A stretch of 64,000 nt of DNA from Flavobacterium sp. (GTDB lineage: Bacteria > Bacteroidota > Bacteroidia > Flavobacteriales > Flavobacteriaceae), in NCBI RefSeq assembly GCF_004211145.1, contig NZ_SEBS01000001.1, forward strand, positions 62,001 to 126,000. Reading direction: 5' to 3'. Below the pieces are notes generated by a model, which saw only the letters and a list, made by a program, of their open reading frames with translations, was not told the DNA's origin and made no database searches. Of this stretch, positions 56,539-64,000 are shown in pieces; position 1 is the first letter of the stretch, and every line of letters begins with the position of its first letter. The position numbers were made by a program, and so were the translations under genes.

Positions 56539-59500
56539 ATGAAGAACATTAAAAACCTGATCCTGCTACTGCTTGTATTTGTGGCGGGCATCGATGGTAG
56601 CGTCGCCCAGAACACGCAATGCGCGGGCACATCTACCCAACTGTCCCAAGGTAGCGGCATGGCCGAATACCGGTACAAATTCACGACGTCAGGCAATGAC
56701 GTGACCGTGGAATTTGAGGGCTTGACGCCAGTGACCGGACTCGTCTGCTACGCCTGGACATTCAATCCCGGCTTTGCCGAATTGCCGATGACAAACGTGG
56801 GCGGACAAACCTTCCGACGTACGTACACGAACGTAACACCGGGCAGTACTTTTACCGTCGCGTGTAAATTCGAATGGGCCGCGGGCGGATTCGCCGTTAC
56901 CCAACAATTCCAGTACACGGTCGGAAACGACTGCGGAGGCGGAAGTTCGCTTCCTGCACCGACAATCGGAACATTCACCGTTCCCGCAAAAGTTTTGGGC
57001 GACGCTGATTTCGCGATCACGGCACCGACTTCAAACAGCGCCGGTGCTTTCACGTACACGAGCAGCAATACCGGAGTTGCCACGATCGTGGGCGGAAACA
57101 GCATCCATATCGTAGGTGGCGGAACATCGACCATCATGGCTACACAAGCGGCGACTGCTAGCTATTCATCGGGAAGCACGACCGCTACGTTTACGGTTAC
57201 GGTTCCGAACACGACACCTGCGGCAGGACCTGCGGCTCCACCGGCGAGAAATCCTTGGGACGTTTTGTCTCAATACGGCGCGGCCTATACGAACCAACCT
57301 GGCGTTATTTTCGACAATTTTGGCGGAAGTACGATCGTGGGCGACGTTACGCTTGCCGACAACAGCGTCGTCAAAAAATACATCAACCACAGTTATTCAG
57401 GAATCTCGACGAATGGCGCGCTGGATTTGAATGTGTCGGCAATGACGCATCTGCACATCGACGTTTGGTCGCCTGATTTCGTGTCGTTCAAGATAAAACT
57501 CGAAGCCGCGAATGGCAGCAACATCGAATTGGAAGTTCCGGGCGCGAAATCCCAAGGCACTTGGAATTCTTACGACATCCCATTGAGTTCTTATTCGGCC
57601 GTTGATTTGGCACATTTGAAATATATCGTTCCGGTTACTTTCAATCCGAACAACACTACACTTTTCATCACCAACGTATATTTTTACCGACCTGCGACGA
57701 TACAACCTCCGACATTGGGAGCGTTCACGGTTCCGGCTAAAAACGTAGGCGATGCTGATTTCGCGATCACAGCACCGACATCAAACAGTGCCGGAGCATG
57801 GTCATACACAAGCAGCAACACGGCTGTAGCGACGATCGTCGGAGGCAACATGATTCATATCGTCGGAGGCGGATCATCGACCATCACCGCGACCCAAGCT
57901 GCGAACGGCCCATACGGACAAGGTGTCGCGACGGCTACGTTCACCGTTAATTTCCCGGATCCGGGCGCATCGCCGACACAACCTGCGAGAAACCCCGCGG
58001 ATGTGGTTTCGATTTTCGCGAATCCGTACTACACGGACATTGCAGGAACCGACTTCAACCCGAACTGGGGACAAACGTCGAACCACCCGAACAACCTGAC
58101 TACGCCATCATACGGTGGCAACCAAGTCAAACAATATCAAAATTCAGGCACGTATCAAGGAACGGCCTTTGCAAACACCGACGCCACGTCGATAAACAAA
58201 TTGCATGTGGACGTGTACTCGCCTACGCTCAATTCGATCCGTTTGGTGTTGATCACCGCGGGCTCTGGAGAATCAGGCTACACGCTCGCTTTGACGCCGG
58301 GTGTTTGGAACAGCTTCAACATCGACGTGAACGCTGCGAATTTCCCAGCGGTAAATCTCGCACTGATCAACCAGATCAAATACGACGAACCTAAAGTGGG
58401 CGCGGCGATTACGGGAGGCCAGATTTTCGCGATCGACAATTTGTATTTCTTCCGTGAGGTAGGAACGGCACCGACACTCGGAGCATTCACCGTCCCTGCG
58501 AAAGTCTTGGGCGACGCAGACTTTGCAATCACGCCTCCGACTTCAAATAGTCCCGGAGCGTTTTCATACAGCAGCAGCAACACTGCGGTAGCGACTGTGA
58601 TCGGTGGAAACCTGCACATCGTTGGCGCTGGTTCGTCGACCATCACGGCGACACAGGCTGCGAGCGGCAGTTATACATCGGCGAGCACGACGGCAGTATT
58701 TACGGTAACGGTTCCGCCGTTGACGACTCCTGCTCCGACACCTCCGGCAAGAAACCCTTGGGATGTGATTTCGATGTACAGCAATGCTTACGCGACTTCA
58801 TCTTCTCCTTCATGGCAAAATGCGTCCACGACGACCGACGAACTGCTTCAAGGCAACGACACCAAGAAAATATCGAATTTCCTTGTTGAAATCCTAAACT
58901 TCCAGGCAACCGATTTGACTGCGATGACGATGATGCACATCGATGTCTATTCAGAAGACTGCACAGGATTGAACCTTTGGCTGCAAAACAACGGCGACCG
59001 CGTGGCACAACGTTCGGTTACGTTGAACCAATGGAACAGCTTCGACATTCCTTTGTCGACGTATTCCAACCAAGGCCTTAACATGACCGGCGTATTCTTC
59101 CTCAAGTTCGAAGGTTTGAACGGCCCGGGCAAAACCATTTACGTGGATAACGTTTACTTCTATCGTCCGGCGACTTCATTGCCTCCGACATTGACCGACT
59201 TCTCGGTTCCGGCACAACCATTCGGCGCCGCTCCGTTTACATTGACGGCTCCGAATTCAAACAGCGCGGGCGCATTCACGTACACGAGCAGTAATCCTGC
59301 AGTTGCGACTATAAGCGGAAACACCGTGACTGTCGTCGGTCCTGGAACATCTACGATCACGGCTACTCAGGCCGCTGACGGAAGTTATGGTTCGGCAAGC
59401 ATCACGGCTCAATTGGTCGTAGCGTATCCGACTCCCGGACCTTCACCGATTCCACCGACAAGAACACCGGATCGCGTCGTTTCTATGTATACGGGAACTC

Positions 59501-61281
59501 CGTCGACTTACGCAAACGCGATTACGGCCGTGCGTTCGAACTGGACGGGAGCGACCACGTTGACTGAAATCCCGAACGGAACGAACACAGCTTTGCGTTT
59601 GGACAACTTTGGCTTCTTAGGTCTTGTCGACCAAAACGAAACGCTATTCGATGTTACGGGCATGAGCCATTTGCACGTCGACATATATCTAAATGCGCCT
59701 TTGAACGCGAATCTTGCGCAGTCGAACGTGATGATCTTCTTGATTTCAAACGGAGATCACATGTACACCGCGTCTAACTTGCACGCAGGTTGGAACTCGG
59801 TCAGCATTCCGATGACGGCTTTTCCTGCCGCGACGTTGAACAACGTTTACGGATTGAAATTCGAACAGAACGTTACCGCTCCGACGCAGATCTACATCGA
59901 CAACGTGTATTTCAGCAACGAATGTTATACGTATTACGCCGATGCCGATGGAGATACTTATGGTGATCCGAACAATTCTCTCGCGTTGTGCGCGCCTCAA
60001 TCAGGCTATGTCTTGGACAACACCGATTGTAACGACGCCATCGCAGCGGTTCACCCAGGCGCTTCTGAAGTTCCTTACAACGGAGTCGATGACGACTGCG
60101 ACGGAACTATCGACGAAGGCAGCCAATTGTTGTCTAAAGTTTTGGCTTCCCAATGTGGAACGACGCTTACTACGATCAACTCTTTGATTGGTGCCGTGAG
60201 TTTTGGCGCGCCGGTTGACGGCTACCGTTTCCGCGTTGTGAACACGACTACGAATGCGGTTCAGACAATCGACCGTACGGCTCCGAACTTCCAGTTGACG
60301 GCTCTTGCGACTTACGACTACGCTACGACGTACTCTATTTCAGTTCAATTGCGTCGTAACGGAATCTGGCTTAACTACTACGGAGATCCTTGTTTGGTTT
60401 CAACACCTGCGGTTTTGGATCCGGGTGGAGCGGCTTCGGTCACGCCATCTCAATGTAATATCACGCTTACGAACATCTCGACGCTTATCGCTACTACAAG
60501 TCTGCAAGGCGTTACGGGATATCGTTTCCGTATCACGAACCTTACCGATGCAAGCGCACCGAACCAAATCCAGACGCTTGACCGCACGACACATTGGTTC
60601 TCTCTCACGATGTTGTCGACGTATGCTTACGGCACGACTTACAGCATCGAAGTAGCGTTGAAAACAGGAAACAGCACAACCTATTCAGGTTACGGTTCGC
60701 CTTGTAACATCACGACTCCTGCGGTTCCTGTAATCACGAATCCTGGCGTTGCGACCACGAACAATACGTTGTTCTACACAAGCAGCATGAACCGTGCGAC
60801 TTCGTACCGTTTCGAACTGACGCTTGCAACCGCTCCGTTCACTACGATCATCGTAGACCGTGCGGCGCATTATTTCAGCTTTGGAAATGTTCCGGGATTT
60901 GTTCCTGGCGCACAGTACGCAGTTCGCGTGGCCGTGATGACATCCGGAACTTGGTCTCCGTTCGGGGAAGCTTCATTGGTCACCGCTCCGGGCGCGACTC
61001 GTGGCATGTTCGAGGAAGAGGCGGCACCGGGCATCGCGTTCCGTGCAGTTGCTTATCCGAACCCATATCTGGAAGGATTCTCGCTGGACATGGACACGGC
61101 AAGTGACGAGCGCATTCAGGTAAAAGTCTACGATATGGTAGGCAAATTACTTGACAACCGCGAATTCGCAGTGGACGCGATAGAAATGCAACAGTTCGGC
61201 GAGCGTTATCCGTCGGGTGTTTACAATGTTATTGTGACCCAAGGTGCTTCGGTGAAGACACTCAGGGTTATCAAAAGATAA
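56539..61281 (+). CDS. Giant multidomain secreted protein: Ig-like/CBM-like repeats, MopE-like metal-binding motif, T9SS type A signal
   Basis: [24 protein letters not shown]; four D(V/R)(V/I)xx(Y/F) beta-sandwich repeats; [20 protein letters not shown]...[37 protein letters not shown]-terminal [39 protein letters not shown]. Confidence 0.88.
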   Translation: MKNIKNLILLLLVFVAGIDGSVAQNTQCAGTSTQLSQGSGMAEYRYKFTTSGNDVTVEFEGLTPVTGLVCYAWTFNPGFAELPMTNVGGQTFRRTYTNVTPGSTFTVACKFEWAAGGFAVTQQFQYTVGNDCGGGSSLPAPTIGTFTVPAKVLGDADFAITAPTSNSAGAFTYTSSNTGVATIVGGNSIHIVGGGTSTIMATQAATASYSSGSTTATFTVTVPNTTPAAGPAAPPARNPWDVLSQYGAAYTNQPGVIFDNFGGSTIVGDVTLADNSVVKKYINHSYSGISTNGALDLNVSAMTHLHIDVWSPDFVSFKIKLEAANGSNIELEVPGAKSQGTWNSYDIPLSSYSAVDLAHLKYIVPVTFNPNNTTLFITNVYFYRPATIQPPTLGAFTVPAKNVGDADFAITAPTSNSAGAWSYTSSNTAVATIVGGNMIHIVGGGSSTITATQAANGPYGQGVATATFTVNFPDPGASPTQPARNPADVVSIFANPYYTDIAGTDFNPNWGQTSNHPNNLTTPSYGGNQVKQYQNSGTYQGTAFANTDATSINKLHVDVYSPTLNSIRLVLITAGSGESGYTLALTPGVWNSFNIDVNAANFPAVNLALINQIKYDEPKVGAAITGGQIFAIDNLYFFREVGTAPTLGAFTVPAKVLGDADFAITPPTSNSPGAFSYSSSNTAVATVIGGNLHIVGAGSSTITATQAASGSYTSASTTAVFTVTVPPLTTPAPTPPARNPWDVISMYSNAYATSSSPSWQNASTTTDELLQGNDTKKISNFLVEILNFQATDLTAMTMMHIDVYSEDCTGLNLWLQNNGDRVAQRSVTLNQWNSFDIPLSTYSNQGLNMTGVFFLKFEGLNGPGKTIYVDNVYFYRPATSLPPTLTDFSVPAQPFGAAPFTLTAPNSNSAGAFTYTSSNPAVATISGNTVTVVGPGTSTITATQAADGSYGSASITAQLVVAYPTPGPSPIPPTRTPDRVVSMYTGTPSTYANAITAVRSNWTGATTLTEIPNGTNTALRLDNFGFLGLVDQNETLFDVTGMSHLHVDIYLNAPLNANLAQSNVMIFLISNGDHMYTASNLHAGWNSVSIPMTAFPAATLNNVYGLKFEQNVTAPTQIYIDNVYFSNECYTYYADADGDTYGDPNNSLALCAPQSGYVLDNTDCNDAIAAVHPGASEVPYNGVDDDCDGTIDEGSQLLSKVLASQCGTTLTTINSLIGAVSFGAPVDGYRFRVVNTTTNAVQTIDRTAPNFQLTALATYDYATTYSISVQLRRNGIWLNYYGDPCLVSTPAVLDPGGAASVTPSQCNITLTNISTLIATTSLQGVTGYRFRITNLTDASAPNQIQTLDRTTHWFSLTMLSTYAYGTTYSIEVALKTGNSTTYSGYGSPCNITTPAVPVITNPGVATTNNTLFYTSSMNRATSYRFELTLATAPFTTIIVDRAAHYFSFGNVPGFVPGAQYAVRVAVMTSGTWSPFGEASLVTAPGATRGMFEEEAAPGIAFRAVAYPNPYLEGFSLDMDTASDERIQVKVYDMVGKLLDNREFAVDAIEMQQFGERYPSGVYNVIVTQGASVKTLRVIKR

Positions 61282-61299
61282 GTTGTGGAGTTATTAATA

Positions 61300-61330
61300 A
61301 AGACACCTCTCTTAATCGAGGGGTGTTTTT
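61300..61330 (+). terminator. Intrinsic terminator
   Basis: aaagACACCtCT-cttaatcg-AGgGGTGTttttt. Confidence 0.8.
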
Positions 61331-61351
61331 AATTTTCTAAAAATCAAAACT

Positions 61352-63424
61352 ATGACAACCTCAAGAAATAAATTGGCGATAGTGTTCTTGCTGTATTCGG
61401 CGATGAGCATGGCGCAAGTTGGCGTCGGGACGACCTCTCCCGCGGCCACGCTTGACGTTACCGCCGCTAATTTGACGGGAACTACCGTTGACGGCTTATT
61501 GATCCCGAGGGTTTCCAGACTGCGCGCGCAATCCATGGTGGGCACTCCGACCTCGACGGTATTGTACGTGAACGACATCACGAACGGAACGGCCACTGGC
61601 ACAACCGTCAACGTGACAACGACCGGATTTTATTTCTTCAACGGAACCGTTTGGGAAAAACTCGGATCGGGCGCGACGAACGCATGGAATACGACAGGAA
61701 ATTCGGGATTGTCAGGTACGACGAATTTTCTTGGAACGACCGACAACATCGATTTGGCGTTCAGACGAAGCAACACCGCGGCCGGAAAAATCGGAGCGAC
61801 GAGCACGTCTTTCGGAACAAATGCTTTGACAGCCGGAGTTGCAACGAACAACGCGGCCTTCGGGACTAACGCGTTGGCTGCGAGTACCGGAGCCGATAAC
61901 GTCGCTGTCGGAAATGGAACGTTGACATTGAATACGACCGGAATCCAAAACACAGGCGTCGGAAATGCCGCTTTGGCCGTGAATACGGGAAGCGCTTCGA
62001 CGGCCGTCGGTTTTCAGGCATTGAACGCGAATACGTTGGGAAATAATGGAACGGCAGTCGGTTTTCAGGCTTTGTCGAGGAACACGACGCAAAGCAACAA
62101 TACAGGTGTCGGATTCCAAGCGTTGACCAACAGCAACGGAGGCGTAAACAATACCGCTGTCGGATTTCAGTCAGGAGCCGGTCTCACAAGCGGAAGTCGG
62201 AACACATCGGTCGGCAACCAAGCCTTGCAATTAAACGTGACCGGAGCCGAGAATACGGCGGTCGGGAATTATGCATTGGGTCGGAACACGGGATCGGGAA
62301 ATACGGTAATGGGCCACGAAGCCGAATTCGGATCGGGCGTGAACTTCAACAATACGACAGCTATCGGCTGGCATGCGCTTTTCGGAAATTCGGGAAGCAA
62401 CAACACTGCGATCGGATACAATACGCTGCAAGGCAACGGCGCTGCTACGGGAAATACGGCCGTTGGATCGAGTGCGTTGCGCATCAGCACGGGCGCGAAC
62501 AATACCGCGTTCGGAACACAGGCCGGCGATGAACTCCAAACGGGCACAAATAATACCTATGTCGGGTTCGAAGCGGGCAGATACAATACGTTTGCGGCCA
62601 ACAACAATGCGTTTTTCGGTGCCCAGGCAGGACATTTTTCCCAAGGCAGTTTCAACGTCGCCATCGGATCGAACACACTTAAGGCGAATCAGGCTACTTC
62701 GAATAACGTAGCCGTCGGTTATAATGCGCTCACCATCAACGCAGGAACAGGAAATGTTGCGCTTGGTTACAGCGCGGGATCGGCTGAAACGGGTTCGAAC
62801 AAACTCTACATCGAAAATTCAAGTGCCGATGCGAGCAACGCGTTGATATACGGTGAATTCGACACGAACATCGCACGCGTGAACGGAACGTTGCAAGTCA
62901 ACAATCCGGCGAACGCCAACGGTTACGCATTGCCGAACGTACGCGGAACAAACGGCCAAATCCTGCAAACGAACGGCGCGGGAGCGACGAATTGGGTCAC
63001 GAGCCCGAGCGCGACGTTGTCTATGGTGCGCACCAATCTGGCGGCCAATCAAGTCCTCAACGATACGGGCTGGCAAAAGGTGAATTTCAATACCGTCGCG
63101 TTCGATTCGAGCACCGAATTCTCGACAGCGACCGGAAGATTTACGGCCACGAAAGCCGGCTTTTACCGAATCGATGCCGCGATCCATACGACAAGCCAAT
63201 CGAACAACCAGTTTTACTCGGTCGGGATACGCCGCAACGGGCTCTTCTACCAACAGACATCGGCGAATCACTTTGGTAACGGGCCGGTCGACCGCTCGGT
63301 AAGCTGTTTGATCCAGCTTGCAGTAGGCGACTATATCGAGGTCTATTTTGAGAATTACATCAACGGCGCCGAGATTGATTTCTTTAGCGGAAAAACCGTT
63401 TTTGAAGTCCAGCAATTGCGATAG
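61352..63424 (+). CDS. YadA-head-like (NTAxGxxAL repeat) secreted protein with C-terminal C1q/TNF-like domain
   Basis: Signal peptide MTTSRNKLAIVFLLYSAMSMAQ; many NNTAVGFQAL/NTAIGYNTL-type repeats; C-terminal FNTVAFDSSTEFSTATGRFTATKAGFYRIDAAIHTTSQSNNQFYSVGIRRNG...LAVGDYIEVYFENYING. Confidence 0.85.
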   Translation: MTTSRNKLAIVFLLYSAMSMAQVGVGTTSPAATLDVTAANLTGTTVDGLLIPRVSRLRAQSMVGTPTSTVLYVNDITNGTATGTTVNVTTTGFYFFNGTVWEKLGSGATNAWNTTGNSGLSGTTNFLGTTDNIDLAFRRSNTAAGKIGATSTSFGTNALTAGVATNNAAFGTNALAASTGADNVAVGNGTLTLNTTGIQNTGVGNAALAVNTGSASTAVGFQALNANTLGNNGTAVGFQALSRNTTQSNNTGVGFQALTNSNGGVNNTAVGFQSGAGLTSGSRNTSVGNQALQLNVTGAENTAVGNYALGRNTGSGNTVMGHEAEFGSGVNFNNTTAIGWHALFGNSGSNNTAIGYNTLQGNGAATGNTAVGSSALRISTGANNTAFGTQAGDELQTGTNNTYVGFEAGRYNTFAANNNAFFGAQAGHFSQGSFNVAIGSNTLKANQATSNNVAVGYNALTINAGTGNVALGYSAGSAETGSNKLYIENSSADASNALIYGEFDTNIARVNGTLQVNNPANANGYALPNVRGTNGQILQTNGAGATNWVTSPSATLSMVRTNLAANQVLNDTGWQKVNFNTVAFDSSTEFSTATGRFTATKAGFYRIDAAIHTTSQSNNQFYSVGIRRNGLFYQQTSANHFGNGPVDRSVSCLIQLAVGDYIEVYFENYINGAEIDFFSGKTVFEVQQLR

Positions 63425-63460
63425 GCAGTGCTTTCCCGCAAGATTTTAAAAATTTAGACC

Positions 63461-63494
63461 ACAAGCGATTTCCCAACACGGAATCGCTTGTTTT
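63461..63494 (+). terminator. Intrinsic terminator
   Basis: ACAAGCGATT-tcccaacacgg-AATCGCTTGTTTT. Confidence 0.8.
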
Positions 63495-63669
63495 CTAAAA
63501 TTCGGGTCGGACAAAAACAATCGCATCGTCGGGCGCGTGAAAAGTGTTTATTATCGCGTCACAATACTTGCGCGAAATCGATTTCTTAAATTATATTGCG
63601 CCCAGTTTTTTGGCATGTTTACCCCAAACACATTTAATCTATCAATCGCAATCAAAATCATTTGTAAAA

Positions 63670-64000
63670 ATGAAAATCAAATCAGGTTTCATTTGGCTAC
63701 TGCTGCTTCCTGTTTTTTTGTTCGGACAGGAATTGTCGCCAATTGTAAAATACAATCCATCGATTTATAACGCCGGAAACCAGAACTGGATGATTTCCCA
63801 GGATTCCCAGCGCTTCATGTTCTTCGCGAACAATGACGGTTTGCTCGAATTCAACGGGTCGGCGTGGACGTTGTATGCGTCGCCTAACGAGACGATCATC
63901 CGATCGGTAAAAGTCGTCGGTGACCGAGTCTATACGGGCTGTTACATGGAGTTCGGTTATTGGACGCGAGAGGCGAACAACCACCTCAAATACCATTCGC
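63670..64000 (+). CDS. N-terminal fragment of a secreted/periplasmic sensor-type regulator (beta-propeller type), truncated by the window edge
   Basis: Manual translation: MKIKSGFIWLLLLPVFLFGQELSPIVKYNPSIYNAGNQNWMISQDSQRFMFFANNDGLLEFNGSAWTLYASPNETIIRSVKVVGDRVYTGCYMEFGYWTREANNHLKYHS. Confidence 0.65.
   Translation, partial: MKIKSGFIWLLLLPVFLFGQELSPIVKYNPSIYNAGNQNWMISQDSQRFMFFANNDGLLEFNGSAWTLYASPNETIIRSVKVVGDRVYTGCYMEFGYWTREANNHLKYHS

Noticed and set aside
1-64000. tRNA, rRNA or integrated prophage
   Set aside because: No cloverleaf, rRNA motif or phage structural gene recognised by reading; only one recombinase gene present.

Overview
The window looks like one contiguous piece of a Bacteroidetes (Flavobacterium-like) chromosome. 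Main blocks: (i) 145-5426, small housekeeping and stress genes: flavin reductase-like protein, 5'(3')-deoxyribonucleotidase, OsmC, alpha/beta-hydrolase, OxyR-type LysR regulator, secreted agmatine-deiminase-like protein. (ii) 5423-7746, cydBA cytochrome bd oxidase. (iii) 7908-35226, a large L-arabinose/arabinan utilisation locus: araBAD-type genes, SSS symporter, MFS permease, GH97, mutarotase, three GH51, GH127-like, three GH43, SusD, SusC and a NUDIX-type AraR-like regulator. (iv) A tyrosine recombinase with a disrupted 5' end. (v) 36345-49172, a microaerobic block: DUF3095 protein, DUF2383-like protein, Crp/Fnr regulator, hemN, and a cbb3 oxidase cluster (ccoI-ccoS-ccoNO-ccoQ-ccoP-ccoG-fixH-SafE). 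(vi) Cold-shock protein and a poorly coding stretch. (vii) 50879-63424, four large secreted or adhesin-like proteins (T9SS type B, two with a shared repeated beta-sandwich domain, and a YadA-head/C1q-like protein), followed by the 5' end of a sensor-regulator. The two strongest new signals come from reading the intergenic DNA. First, a TGAYA-WW-TRTCA palindrome lies in front of ccoI, ccoS/ccoNO and hemN, each centred exactly 29.5 nt upstream of a Bacteroidetes -7 box (TAnnTTTG). Second, an ATWAGTG-N9-CACTWAT palindrome overlaps the araB, MFS/GH97 and susC promoters and is a likely AraR operator. No tRNA, rRNA or CRISPR array was recognised. All assignments come from reading the sequence; no database search was run.
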